64,000 bases of DNA from Fragilaria crotonensis. Taxonomy: Eukaryota; Bacillariophyta; Fragilariophyceae; Fragilariales; Fragilariaceae. Positions 11,358 to 22,705 of this stretch are shown here, piece after piece; within the stretch, counting starts at the first letter, position 1, and each line of letters starts with the position of its first letter. The notes beneath the pieces were generated by a model, which saw nothing but the letters and a program-made list of their open reading frames with translations, was not told the origin of the DNA and ran no database searches. The translations under genes were made by a program, and so were the position numbers. The DNA is taken from contig JAKSYS010000189.1 in the NCBI GenBank assembly GCA_022925895.1, positions 28,285-92,284 on the forward strand, written 5' to 3'.

Positions 11358-12809
11358 TCATTTCGCATCATCCACGGAATCAATCACCTCCTGTAGCGCC
11401 CCTTCCAACATCTTCGCATCGGCAGGATTCCTCACCTTGAACAAGAAGGACGCGGCTGCCCCCTGTCGCGTCCCCACCGTGACGAGCTGCACATGCTTAT
11501 CGGACGGGCGCGTCAATTTGGAATTGGCGTTCAGTACCGTATTGAGCAGCAATTTGGTTCCCTGCCCGCCGGCGGCATTCTCGCGTCGCTGGACGACACG
11601 AGCCTTGCGACTCTGACGATGACGCAGCACTCGGAGCGGGCCAATGCCCAATTCGCTCCATCGTTGTTGTTGTTTTTGTTGTTGGCTTGAATCAGATGAT
11701 TCCTTTTCATCAGCAGGCGTGCTCTTTTCTTCTGAATCAACCTTTCCATCGTTTTCATTGGTGAGGCCATCCTCCTTTTCCGTCTTTTCCTCTGTCGCCT
11801 TGGGCGCCGTAGTAGAGGGTGCCGTCGCAGATGAGGGAGGCACTGACATTGTAACAGTCGGAGGGATTGAACTCTTCGAAAGTAAGTTATCATCATCATT
11901 GGTATCATCTAGCGTAACGAGCTGGAACGATTTGCTTCTCGTTTCAAATAGTAATTCCTCACCCTCTTCACCATTCGTAACTTCCGCATCGGACGGCAAT
12001 AAAGGGACCGAGTTTGAAGCCGACGCTGATTCTTCACCCAACGCCCCAGCCGCAGCTGACGATGCTCCGCTGGTGGACGCCGCAGTCGACGACGCAAATC
12101 CAAATTTGATCGTCGTGGCGGCGTCGCCAAAAATGCTGGTGCTGCTGCTCCCAAAGGCGGCACCAAAGCCAAGAATTGGTGCGGAAGACGCGGCAGCTGC
12201 TCCAAAGCTGAGGAATCCAGTTCCATTGGCAGAAGTGCTGTTGTCGGCACTACTACTGGTAGTGCTATTCGTCAATGTGGTTGTAAACGTTGACGCATTG
12301 CCAGTACCTGCAGGTGTAGTATTGAACCTAAATCCAGAGAATCCAGTACTACTTGTCGTCGCGGTAGTCGATCCGAAACCACTGAGAGCATTGGCAAATG
12401 GATTGGATTTGTTGGTTGTTGCTGTGGACGCGACGCCATTGCCCTCCTGAATTTCGCCGCCATTAGTAGCCGCCGTTCCATCTGCAGGTGTTGTTGTTGT
12501 TGTCGTGGGTCGCTTCACCTTGACAATTCTACGTTGCGCCAACGTTGCCGCGTCTGCCTTCTGAAAGGATTCTCCTCTAGAGTTTGGACCCGCTGCGTCG
12601 TCATTATCGTCATCATCATCGTCGTCGCCATCATCCTTGGTTAGTTGACGACTAGCACCGCGTTTCTTTCGTTCGGCTGGTGGATCAGATGACAGTTGTC
12701 CTGCAGGAGCAACGGATGTAGAATTGATAGTTGTTGTATCATCCTTCTTGTCGTCGGACGCGACAGCCGAAACAGACTCAGACGCAGCAGCCGTCATGGT
12801 GATTAGCAA
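11358..12809 (-). CDS. NUP50/Nup2-like nucleoporin with FG motifs and C-terminal Ran-binding domain
   Basis: Single exon, 483 residues (or 479 from the second ATG at 12797). An N-terminal basic-acidic segment with KKRGASRQLTKDD and, after an Asp run, TLAQRRIVKVKRP resembles the NUP50 N-terminal motif that binds importin alpha. The middle is Ser/Thr/Ala-rich with scattered FG dipeptides (SGFGST, FLSFG, LGFGAAFG, KFGFAS). The C-terminus is a RanBP1-type domain: the strand ETRSKSFQLV, then WSELGIGPLRVLRH and a final helix. About 90 acidic, Ser/Thr-rich residues interrupt the domain after KSFQLV. The family works at the nuclear basket in import-receptor recycling. The domain call is firm, the exact orthology less so. 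Confidence 0.85.
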   Translation of the reverse strand: MLITMTAAASESVSAVASDDKKDDTTTINSTSVAPAGQLSSDPPAERKKRGASRQLTKDDGDDDDDDDNDDAAGPNSRGESFQKADAATLAQRRIVKVKRPTTTTTTPADGTAATNGGEIQEGNGVASTATTNKSNPFANALSGFGSTTATTSSTGFSGFRFNTTPAGTGNASTFTTTLTNSTTSSSADNSTSANGTGFLSFGAAAASSAPILGFGAAFGSSSTSIFGDAATTIKFGFASSTAASTSGASSAAAGALGEESASASNSVPLLPSDAEVTNGEEGEELLFETRSKSFQLVTLDDTNDDDNLLSKSSIPPTVTMSVPPSSATAPSTTAPKATEEKTEKEDGLTNENDGKVDSEEKSTPADEKESSDSSQQQKQQQRWSELGIGPLRVLRHRQSRKARVVQRRENAAGGQGTKLLLNTVLNANSKLTRPSDKHVQLVTVGTRQGAAASFLFKVRNPADAKMLEGALQEVIDSVDDAK

Positions 12810-13428
12810 GTGGCAATACCCAAGTACGATTGCTGGCGATTTCTGGTGTCGCTATTACTCCGTTGGTTGGTGGTGACGTGTCCGAGTTTCTGGGGACATC
12901 CGGGAACGCACCTCTGCCAGATGCTGCCTGGAAAAGTGCTACCAGGTACAAGTACTTGTACCAGGTACAGAACAAGTATTTGCAATGTGAAATGTGAACG
13001 TGCCGAATTACTACTGTACCAGGTACTGGAGTATTGTACTATATCCTACATGCAGATTTCTTCTGTAAGAACCAGTACTTGTACTAGGTTTTGGGGTACC
13101 AGGGTACAGGCGTACGTGTACTTTACAACTTACAACGATGAAAACGGACATTCTGCATAACACGACTGCCAACTGCCAACCATTTATTTGTGTGGCAGTG
13201 TTTAAGGTGGCAAGAAAACAGTGGTTCACGTACAATTTTTATCAAAAAGTTGTCTGCGTGACAACGTCACTTGTGGCACACGCACTGATGATGTCATCAA
13301 TAATGCATAATAAAAAATTAGATCAAGTTCGTTCGTCGCGAAAGGCAACCTCATTCTGTAAAAACAAGATAACTCTTGTCCACATTCCTTCGCTGTCCCT
13401 TAGTAGTGCCATTCAAACTTCTTGAGCC
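12810..13428. other. divergent intergenic region with an 18-bp perfect palindrome
   Basis: Lies between divergent genes and should hold both promoters. It contains the perfect palindrome GGTACAAGTACTTGTACC at 12945-12962 inside a longer ACCAGGTAC-rich stretch that continues to about 13110. No gene seen. Confidence 0.6.
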
Positions 13429-14604
13429 ATGAGATTCACCACTGCTGTCCTTTCTTCCTTATCGCTGTGGGTTGCACATCAAGCCCATGTTGCGAATGCC
13501 TTTGGAGTTCCCAGTCGTCGCGCTTTTGCCAGAGCTGCCACGACCAAGGCAACGTCCACTCAACTCCACGCCAATGTCTTGAAATTGAGCGACCCGACCC
13601 GCCAAATTTTGGACAAGACTGATGTCTTTATCTTTGATTGCGATGGTGTCATTTGGAGGGTACGTGCCATATTTCGTATATCTTGTTTTGTTGTGTTATG
13701 GTTCACAGCAAACGCAATTGAATTTTTATTAGTGTCTCTCACACGTTCGGAACGACATCATTTCTATCAATCCTCGTAACAGGGTGACTCGGTGATTCCA
13801 GGTATCCCCGAGACCCTCGCAAAGCTCCGGGCTCTGGGAAAGAAGATGTTTTTCGTCACCAACAATTCCACCAAATCTCGTGCTGGGTACAAGAAGAAGT
13901 TTGACAGCCTCGGACTTGACGTTCCGGCCGAAGAGATTTTCAGCTCCAGCTTTGCCGCTGCGGCCTATTTGGAACAAACCAAATTTAAGGAAACTGGCAA
14001 GAAAGTCTACGTTGTGGGTGAGGTGGGCATTTGCGAAGAACTTGATTTGATCAACGTGCCCTGGATCGGAGGTCCGTCCGATCAGGGCAAACAACCCGAC
14101 ATGAGTCCAGGCGGATTCATGGAGCACGACCACGACGTTGGTGCCGTCATTGTCGGATTCGATCGTTACATCAACTACTACAAAATTCAGTACTCGCAAT
14201 TGTGCATCAACGAAAATCCAGGCTGTGAGTTCATTGCCACCAATCTGGATGCCGTTACGCACTTGACAGATGCTCAGGAATGGGCCGGCAACGGCAGTAT
14301 GGTCGGTGCAATCAAGGGATGCACTGGGCAGGAGCCGACGGTCGTGGGGAAGCCATCGCCATTGATGATCGATTATTTGTGTACCAAGGTGGGTTTGGAA
14401 CGATCTCGCATCTGCATGGTGGGAGATCGCTTGGATACGGATGTTTTGTTCGGAACTGACAATGGTCTCCAGTCGTTGCTGGTACTGAGTGGAGTCACCA
14501 CGGAGCAGAAGTTGTTGAGTGCTGAGAACACAATCACTCCTGATTTTTATGCTGATACGATCAACGATTTTTTCGTTGGCGTCCCAGCGGAAGCGTCGAA
14601 GTAA
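13429..14604 (+). CDS. plastid-targeted phosphoglycolate phosphatase-like HAD hydrolase
   Basis: Exons 13429-13659 and 13783-14604 (GTACGT..ACAG, phase 0), 350 residues. The N-terminus is a signal peptide ending in VANAFGVPSRR, a diatom AF-type cleavage motif followed by a basic transit region, so plastid delivery is expected. HAD motif I is FDCDGVIW (nucleophile Asp70, Asp72); motif II TNNSTKSR; the conserved Lys is in VVGKPSP; motif IV is VGDRLDTDV. A C2-type cap lies between motifs II and III, as in the phosphoglycolate phosphatase/chronophin/p-nitrophenylphosphatase family. The likely reaction is 2-phosphoglycolate to glycolate, the first step of photorespiration. A related phosphatase substrate cannot be excluded from sequence alone. 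Confidence 0.88.
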
Positions 14605-15146
14605 ATGTAAAATGAAGCATACATAGTTCACTGTTTTCTCTCTGAAACTTTTGAAACGGTCAGTGAACAGGCAATCCATGAGACCGAATGAAGTCGGCAG
14701 TCCTTCACATCATGGACCACGTACAAAGTTGGGTCGGAGTCCACACTGAATGTCTTCCCTCGAGAGTGAGCATACCTTAGGAACTAAGTAGCTAGAGTAT
14801 GTCTCTTCCTTCTGAAGCTTATGATTGAGTTCAACTAAGTTTCGGTTTTTATCACGTCGTAGGTCGTGTCATAGGTACTGCAAGATGAGAAAGTGCGAGC
14901 TCCCAATAAGGTGATAGCTTTGGAGCTCGTACATGCACTGTTCTCCACGCGGATTTCACTGCCCGTGCCCTGTGCCTCAGCCTACAGTCCTTCTGAAATC
15001 CAGTATGCATACATGTACTGTACTACAAGGATCATTTACAGTTTTCAGTCTGCAGAATTGTGCATCTCGTCATATCATATTTTCATATCGCAGATCCAAT
15101 CCTCAACCCCATACACACACTTCACGGAAAACATAAAATTATCCAC
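14605..15146. other. spacer, no gene seen
   Basis: No coding, RNA or repeat structure that I can support; contains promoter space for the next gene, with a CACACAC run at about 15110-15120. Confidence 0.4.
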
Positions 15147-15687
15147 ATGATGTCTTGGAGCCGTTTCGTCGTCCTCCTTGTTCTGGTCCTCGCCAGCACC
15201 GGATATGGTCAACCTGTGGACCCATACTACCAAGAGGACTTTGCCAATGATAATCTGTACCATGACTACGCAGCACGACAACAAGAAAAGCTAATCGGAG
15301 CTCCAAAGTACGTGAGGGCGAGTTGTTGTTGATCATGACACGTGGAAGTGGTGAAATATCGGCATGCTGCCCTTGCAACACACTGGGCGCTTATTTCTCA
15401 CCGCTCCTCTCTCATATCTCTTCCCTCTTCTTCATCCCCCGTTCACAACAATAATGCCAAAAACAAACAGCGCCCTACCATGGGGAAAATTGGTGGCTGC
15501 CACCGTTTGTGGATGGTTTATCGGCGGCAAGTACCACGCGGGGAAGGTTTCCAAAAAACTCAACACAAAGCACAAACAGGAACAAAAGGAGCTGTACACG
15601 CAATACTACAATGATGTGTACACGCTCAAGGAACAGAATTTGCAGCTGATTCAAGCGTTGGAACAAATGGGCGTGAAAATGAAATAG
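15147..15687 (+). CDS. small secreted or membrane protein with coiled-coil tail, unknown
   Basis: Exons 15147-15307 and 15471-15687 (GTACGT..ACAG, phase 2) give 125 residues. A signal peptide (SRFVVLLVLVLASTGYG) is followed by a short acidic, Tyr-rich stretch. The exon join then creates the hydrophobic segment LPWGKLVAATVCGWFIGG, long enough to be a membrane segment, followed by a Lys-rich amphipathic helix ending MGVKMK. The layout suggests an ER or plastid-envelope single-pass protein with a short cytosolic or stromal coil. I do not recognise the family. Both ATGs at 15147 and 15150 are possible starts. Confidence 0.7.
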
Positions 15688-16025
15688 AACAAACGAATGG
15701 GTTCGACCGGATTCCGACTTGACCAGTCTAGGACCATGAATTCGTACGTGTAAAACGCTAAGCAGAACCAAGCAACATCAGTGACCTGTCGATAATTGGA
15801 AAATCCTATAGACGTATGAATGGGTTCCTCAATTGTATGTTCCATGAGCCGAACATTATGCTTGTGAGGTGCACGACGTCTCCAAGACGATGCACTCTAA
15901 ACAAAGCAAGTCCTCACGGGCGTACCGCTTCTTCTCTTGCCCGTCGCTTTGGTTCCATTTTTATTTTCAGTAGTCAATAGCACCAGTGCACCTCCAATCT
16001 GGCTGCTCCTCCCAATCGGACTTCA
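15688..16025. other. spacer between converging genes
   Basis: No gene recognised. It carries the 3' ends of a plus-strand and a minus-strand gene. Confidence 0.4.
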
Positions 16026-17080
16026 CTATTGGTGACAAAAATTGCCGGGGTCCACTCGAGGAGCAGGGGCGTCGCTTTCGCTGTCGTCAGATTGTACCGT
16101 GACATTGTTGCGTTTTGAGTTTTTACTCTTTGGCATTGTCTTGGAAGCGGCGGCAGAGGTTGCGACCTTCTTGCCCGCGTTCGTCGTATCGACTTCTGCA
16201 GCGCGAACAACCTTGCTCTTTTTGACCGGAGGCTCGTCCAAATCACTTTCCTCGTCGCTGCGCTCCTTTGTTGTCATAGGGATCTTGCCTTTTGTCTTGG
16301 AGGCAGCTACGATGTTTCGATTGTTGTTTGTAACTGACTTGGGTTGGGTTTGTACCGCGTCAGAATCACTTTCTTCATCATCGCTACTGCTACTACTTTC
16401 CGGATCCGTTGACTCGGCGTAGGAACGTGTCGGCTGGAGGGTTCCAGTTCCCGACGAGTGATACGTTTCTCTTCCTTCGGTGCACACGATGATTCTTCTG
16501 CCCTCACCTTGATAGTTTGGATACCTTTCGTCGTCTTGGCTTTGGACGCAAGTAGCACCGGAGCAGATAGCGTCGAATCGATATTCTCCTTTTCTTCGTC
16601 GCAATCTAACTCCAATTCAATTTGATCACCATCGGGTGTCGTTTCGATCAAGGTATGGCGATGACGATCGTAGGCGATTGGTGTCTTGCGATTGGCCGGA
16701 GTGTAGGTAATGCCACCTGTTTTGGGATCCATTGTCGCACGATGAAGCGTTTTCTTTTTGGAATTGCGCTCTTGAATCTGATATTTGTTGATGTGGTGAG
16801 AAGGAGAAAGTGGATGGGTGAGATTATGCCATACAGTTGTTCGCAAAGCACACCCTGAGTTCTAGATGGAGATCAATTCCGTCGTTGAAATGATGAGTAC
16901 CAAACGTACATAGAGGACAACATCATCGCCGATCTGGCGGCTCTTGCGGCGCTCCTTCGTTCTCTTTTGACTATTTGTCTTTCGACTAGCACCATCTGCA
17001 ATCAAGCCAAATGGTTGGCGCTTTGTTTCGTTGGCCGTGGAAGAGTTTTCCTTCTTTCGAGACTTCGAGCGGATCGCCAT
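16026..17080 (-). CDS. charged low-complexity protein, nuclear type, unknown
   Basis: Three exons on the minus strand: 17080-16910, 16777-16508 and 16433-16026, giving 282 residues. Intron 1 (132 bases) is GTACGT..CAG, phase 0; intron 2 (74 bases) is GTGAGG..CCAG, phase 0. The joins restore one frame across three otherwise disconnected open stretches. The N-terminus is very basic (MAIRSKSRKKEN, KRTKERRKSRQ). A short ordered region has DPKTGGITYTPANRKTPIAYD. The C-terminal half alternates Ser-Asp-Glu runs (SSSSSDDEESDSD) with Lys patches such as PPVKKSKV, which look like nuclear localisation signals. The composition suggests a chromatin, RNA or chaperone-binding role; no family identified. Confidence 0.65.
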
Positions 17081-18255
17081 GTTCGACTGTTTCTTCGGTT
17101 TTTGGCGAACTTGAGAAAAAAGAAAGGCAATCATGATAAGTGAGCGAAGGCTTCATTTCATGATCCATTTACTACTGAAATCGAAGCGTAGGTCAAAGCC
17201 CGCCGCCATTTTCTTCCAAGTGTGACTGACTATTCTATCACATGTCTAGTAGAGTGCCCGTCTCTCATCCATATCTCTCGCTCTGTTCACTCAAGGTCTC
17301 CACTACTCCTCCACCTTTCTCTCACAACCAACATAGACAACCCCCTTAACGCTTAACGAAGCACTCACCTTGAATGGTGACCGACAGATGGCAGACACTA
17401 TCATTGAATTGAAAAGAATCTGATGATGTCTGCGTTTCACACAACAGGTGTCTAAGTAACTCGAGTGGGAACAGTCCAAAACCGTACTGGAGTACCACGT
17501 ACTGTACAGTTGTCCGGTTCTCATTCTTGGATTTAGTACTCCTATATCCTTCAAGTATGAATATGCGTGCTACTACTAGTAGTACGTTGTACCCCTATAC
17601 TGAGTTCTCCGAGTACTACGTATCATCCGTAGTGGAGTACATTTTTTGCATTTTTATATTCACTCTTTTGAAATCAGAAAAATAATTTACAAAAAACCTT
17701 TTTGAGATAAAACGGGAGCGACGCGCCGATTACGTGGGACAAGTAAAAGTACAAGTGTTCTAAAGTGGTACTGAAGTACGGACGTACGGAGTACCTTCAT
17801 CTGGAACTTTAGTACCAGTCGCTTGTACTAGCCCAGCCATCTCCATGAGAAAACGAGTACTGGTTCGTTACGTACACGTCTCCGGAAACATTCCGAATTC
17901 CGTGCACATGTAGACCGGCCGTTACCTTCGGCCGCACGAACCGCACCAACACAACACGCCGCACAACGACTAGCAGCGCTTATACTCATCAGTTCGCCAA
18001 ACCCTAACAACTACAGTAACGACATCGCACCCGAACTGCATCAAAGTGGGAATCCGACCTTCTCAACTCTACAACAGCCACGTCGTTGCCATTCACGCCT
18101 AACTGTCCACATTTTGATAACTCCAGTACAGTACAACTTCGCCGACTACTATCAGGTGCTGGCCAAGAAAACATTTCGGTCTCGTTATCCCAACAAAACG
18201 CTGCCTTTGCATCACATCGTTGACTCCGATCAACAATTCAATCCCATTTCCAAGC
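17081..18255. other. divergent intergenic region
   Basis: No supported gene. Many GTAC words and AGTACT/CTAGTAG runs occur at 17480-17840. Promoters of two divergent genes must lie here. Confidence 0.45.
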
Positions 18256-20230
18256 ATGCCTCCTAGAAAGAAACGGAAGGCCTCTGAAGAAGCGGCAGAT
18301 GCACCCGAGACTACCAAGTCCTCCAAGAAAACAAAAAAGGAACTGTTGGCCGAAGCTCGAGCCCGGGCTAAACAATGGGCAGATGAGGAAACAGCCAAGA
18401 AGAAGGCAAGCGCGCCACAAAATCTGCCAAAAACAAATACCGATGCTAATGCCGCTGATGCTGCTTCTGCTGCTGCTGCCAGCAATTGGCCCAAAAAGTC
18501 TCCTGCCAAGGCATCGCCCGCGACTCATAAAACTGCAATCTCTCCTGCAGCGAGCACCAAAAAGTCGTCTGTAGAGCAGAAAGTCGCTGAAGCCCGGGCT
18601 CGAGCCAAGGCATGGGCAGCAGGGGAAGAAGTGGAAAAGATGACGGTCGCTTCGAAGCAACAGCCGACGGAATACAAATCACCCCCGCGCAGTCACGCTC
18701 GGAAGCCAGCACCTGCCGTCCACCGTGTCGACGATCAAGTTATGGAGGATTTTCACGACGCAGAAGACGGGGAGGTGACGCCTCCACAAAAACCTCCGGC
18801 CAGAGCACACGCACCTCCTCCGTTGCCGTTTGGATCTCCTGCACGACCAGTAACTAAAAAACACATCGCACACCAAGACTGCGAAGATTGCAGAAGTCCT
18901 TCCTCCAGCAGCTTCTACCCGGATTCAACCTAACCCAGTTCAGAAACCCATCATATCTGACGACAAGCCTCGTCAAAAAGCTCGGGACCAGTTTAATCCC
19001 GAGTTAGAGCGCGTACAGGCGCAAGTTATCGCAAATGCTGCAGCATATGAAGCTGCTCTGGCGCGACAAGCTTCGATGAATCATCCTAATCCAGAAGTGC
19101 AACAGGAATGGCATGAACAGTCTTCTGAGTCGAAAAGAACGCATCGGTACTTGAGGGGATTGTTGTTGATCGTTCTTGTGGTAACAGGTGTGGCTTTCAT
19201 TGTTTTTGGCGTCTTGCCAGGATTGATCAAGCTGCTACCATCAACTTCATTCCTGACTGACTTCACCACACACGCTGCACCGAGCAGACAGCTGCCACCA
19301 TGTTTCAGCCCTCATGGTATTTCCGATACCGAAGAACTTCCTGAGGCTCCTACCTATTTTTGCGATAAATCGTTACCGCGAATTCCATGTCCAGATCAGG
19401 GTAACTGTAGGGGTGGGCAACTGCACTATTGTCGTGGACGATATTTGCAAGTTGCATCTGATGGATCGAAATGTGTCTTGGACGAAGCATCGAATTTAAC
19501 GATTGCCAAGGTGGAGGCCATTGTGGCGAACTGGACGATTCAACACTTTTGCAGTTTTGATGGGGTCGAGTTTGCTCATAAGAGCAAAAACAAGGCCGGA
19601 TGTATTTTCCCTCTAACCAAGGTTACAGACGAAGTTGACGTTGACAAGCTGCTCCTTTGGAGGTCCAAAATCTTTGAGATTGAACTGGTGGACGACGATG
19701 TTTTCATTGGCCTGTCGGACGATTACGTGGACACGAAACTGTCTATCCCAACCACTTGCTGGGTCGGTCTCTTTGCAGTCGAGACTCTCTCTACGCTTGC
19801 TAGTACCACATTCTACACTACTGTGCAGGTCATTTCCGCCTTGTGCAGCGTTACATTTGCTTACCCACTGGCTTCACTTATCTGTCTCGTCATCTTGCTG
19901 GTTATCATCTGGACCCGCCATCTCCGCGAGTCGCGAAAGAAACTCATTGTCGATGTCGCAAACGTGAGAGAAGTGGCATACGAGCGATTGAGATCCGACT
20001 CTCTGGAGCACGTTGTCCTTCACCTTCGGGACGGCATAGCCATGGACCTGTACCCCACCTCCAAGGCTGATCGATCCCACGTGATTCTCAAAGTGTGGCC
20101 ACGAGTTGTGGCCGATGTTCGACTCGACAACCGTGTCCTGAAAACCAATCGCATGGTTGGGGGTAAGCCGCGGGACGTGTGGAAGTGGGTTGCCCCGCCA
20201 TCCTCTAAAAAGAAAGCGAAGATGACATAG
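18256..20230 (+). CDS. Man1/Src1 (MSC) domain inner nuclear membrane protein
   Basis: Start at ATG 18256. The frame must change between about 18775 and 18890. An intron 18775-18877 (GTGACG..CAAG, phase 0, TAACTAA-like branch site at 18850) makes a 623-residue protein; acceptor 18886 fits equally. The N-terminus is basic with two copies of an EARARAK-x-WA unit. Two membrane segments flank a Cys-containing luminal loop: YLRGLLLIVLVVTGVAFIVF and VTFAYPLASLICLVILLVII. The C-terminus is the winged-helix part of the MSC domain, with HVILKVWPRVVADVRLDNR and VWKWV. The family (Src1/Heh1, MAN1, LEM2) anchors chromatin at the inner nuclear membrane. I see no clear LEM or HeH domain. Confidence 0.82.
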
Positions 20231-21388
20231 TGCTCACATGACGTCATGCGATGGGCATCTCAACACCTTACTACTACTATATTGGACTATAATTGTTAAA
20301 CTTTTATTGATACAGACTATAATGAACTTTACTCCTACTCCAGAGTACTCGGAGTACATACTTTCAAGTTTTCAACTAATCTGGGATGACCCGTGAAAAT
20401 TAGTTATTGAACTTCGGAGGTTTTGAGGTTTGACCATTGTAGTGCTCCAACACGTGATCCACAGGAAATTCTGTGAGGTGTTGGGACTAGGGACTCGCGA
20501 TTCGAAACCACGCCGTGACCTCTTGAGGTGGAAAGGTCAAGTGGAATTGATGACGATAAAAGCCCGATTCAGCCCTATAGTAAGAATGGGAATTTTGAGG
20601 TCATTTTGATGGAGCTGTTCAAGGTTCAAAGCTTAACATTATAATTAATAGTGTAGGCCTACTCCAGAAAAGATTTTAGGTTTTCTTGTTGGGCAACGTT
20701 GCCTCCTAATAATAGATAAGAATGAGTGAAAAGGTTTTCCCACCATCAAAAGGTATCGCCTCTGACAGAACCATAAACCATAACCTATTCTGAGCGGTCA
20801 TAATCAAGACGTTCGTTTCGCCGTGGTAAATAAGTCCTCAGGATTAAGCTGCTTCATGTCTGATTCTTGTTTTTAAATTCGGAGGATATCACGGGATTTG
20901 GCGGAATTCCCCGCCATTCCAAGGTACAGTACCAGGTACATGTATCTCCTATGTACTTTACGTACGACGTACGTATACCCCCAATGCAACCCCAGAAGAA
21001 CAGTGACATAATGAAAAACCGGAATTCACGTTTCAACGCAGCTTTAATTACCAGACTGTGCTGCGCCATCAGATGTCTTAGTTCTGTCTCACAAATGACA
21101 AAACAAAAGGAACTTTGTTTGTTTAGAGTTTGGCGGATGCACCGTTCGTATTTAGAGAAACTCTGAATGACCTCCATAATCGACCGGGGTCATCGACCAT
21201 AACATTTGTGCTGTCTATGTAGGCATTCTCATTTGTGCCAATGTCGGACATGCGTCGTACAGAGTACTCGTAGACTCGGAGTCACGGGTAATGAGGGGTG
21301 CCATCTCAGTACCAACACTGGTTCCACATTTCGTCGTGTTTTTTTCTTCGCTACTGGCAACTGTAACAATACGCGCGGAGGAGTCACC
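20231..21388. other. spacer with a bipartite hairpin
   Basis: No gene supported. A hairpin at 20447-20484 pairs CCAACAC with GTGTTGG and, inside, CACAG with CTGTG around the loop GAAATT. GTAC-rich words lie at 20340-20355 and 20920-20980. Confidence 0.45.
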
Positions 21389-22705
21389 ATGGACAACCAA
21401 TTATGGAAAGAGTTTCAAGCCAAGCTAAAGAAGAATGGCGCCACTTCGGTCTATTCAGCACGGGGGATGCTTGTTCAGGAGTTTCTACAGCTTGAAACGA
21501 CGAGGAGGCTAAGCAATGATAGTGGTTGTTCGGAACGCTCATTTGTCGACAGAGCGGCGAACCAAAATAACGTTCAGGGTCTTCAAACTCCTACTTCACC
21601 CATCAACATATCGTCGCATTCAATAAGTCGATCCCCCTCCTCAGATCATCTGGAAAAACAGGAACGAAGTGGCTCATTGGGGGGTTCCCCGCTGCTGGTC
21701 GATAGCATGCCGCGGAGGATTGAAACGTCCCAACACGGGGAGGCGCATCATCACAAACATTTGTTTGAATCCTTCGTACATGACATTGTGGGGAGAGCGC
21801 GCGCTGAGGTGCCCCGGCCACGTGCTCAACGACGATTCTCACTGCCTTCCTTCGGTATGACGTCTGAGCGAAATATTGTTGGTGCATCAACGCTGAGGCG
21901 AACCGGTTCAAAGGATAGTTTACCATCACTTCTTCTACAATTGGGTCTTCACTCGGTCGAAAAAGCATTTCTGGCGGATGGAAACAGTAGAATTGCACCC
22001 AGGTCTCGAACCTCATCAATGGACTGCACAACGACTTTTCCTCGACAATCGCGACGCCACTCTGTTGGCGGTATGACTTCTGCTTATCCTGCTGCTGTTG
22101 ACGTAAGTCACATTCCTTGTGAACCATCTGTCAAGCAATCAACACAGTATTTCCTTGGCGTGCCCCTTGACAATGAACTCTCCATGGGGATAAACAAAGA
22201 GCTTCGCGTCAAAGAAAACGACAAGGAGAGAGTGGGAACAGTTGAGACCATCCGACGAGCTGCGCGACGAATGTCGGCACCGCACTCGTACCTTCTGGAA
22301 TGCAGCGACCCCACTGACTCAGTCATGGGAGTGAGGGAGATCGATGTCGGCGATGACATCAAATCCTTCGCAGCTTCGGACAGTAACTTGCTTGTTTCAT
22401 TCCCCACAAAGCCTCGTCGCAGGACGTCACTTTTAGGGAATTACACCGAAAACGGGACTAAGAACACACGGGAGATGAATACGTCGATAGCCAGCTGGGA
22501 CCTTGAGGTACAGAAACCGGAATTGTTTGACCTGCAGTTTGCGACGGACGCAGACTGCTCACGACGTGCTTCTTCCTCCAATCTACCACCTGCTGGATCG
22601 ACGACCGAAATTGAGAGTCAACCATTCATGTCGGTAGATTCTGACAAATTGCGGGACTCGCCGCTCCACTTCAGCCAAGATTGCAATTTTGTGTCGGCTG
22701 CCTAA
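21389..22705 (+). CDS. Ser-rich protein with repeated RRxS sites, unknown
   Basis: Single exon, 438 residues from the ATG at 21389 (MDNQLWKEFQAKLKK); the frame is open further upstream but without structure. No signal peptide or membrane segment. At least six basophilic-kinase type sites are spread along it: RRFSLPS, RRTGS, RRHSVGG, RRMSAPH, RRRTSLLG and SRRASSS. Several are followed by Pro at +2 or +3 as in 14-3-3-binding sites. The first 60 residues form a probable helix; the rest looks disordered. The likely role is a phosphorylated scaffold or regulator downstream of an AGC or CaM kinase, by inference from the motifs only. No catalytic domain. Confidence 0.75.
   Translation: MDNQLWKEFQAKLKKNGATSVYSARGMLVQEFLQLETTRRLSNDSGCSERSFVDRAANQNNVQGLQTPTSPINISSHSISRSPSSDHLEKQERSGSLGGSPLLVDSMPRRIETSQHGEAHHHKHLFESFVHDIVGRARAEVPRPRAQRRFSLPSFGMTSERNIVGASTLRRTGSKDSLPSLLLQLGLHSVEKAFLADGNSRIAPRSRTSSMDCTTTFPRQSRRHSVGGMTSAYPAAVDVSHIPCEPSVKQSTQYFLGVPLDNELSMGINKELRVKENDKERVGTVETIRRAARRMSAPHSYLLECSDPTDSVMGVREIDVGDDIKSFAASDSNLLVSFPTKPRRRTSLLGNYTENGTKNTREMNTSIASWDLEVQKPELFDLQFATDADCSRRASSSNLPPAGSTTEIESQPFMSVDSDKLRDSPLHFSQDCNFVSAA

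Noticed and set aside
11644-12450. 268-codon plus-strand frame across the nucleoporin gene
   Set aside because: Low-complexity antisense of the FG and Ser/Ala/Thr-rich region; the minus-strand domain evidence is decisive.
20490-20530. GATTCGAAACC-like string suggesting a tRNA T-arm
   Set aside because: No acceptor stem, D-arm or anticodon arm can be built around it; no tRNA found in the window.
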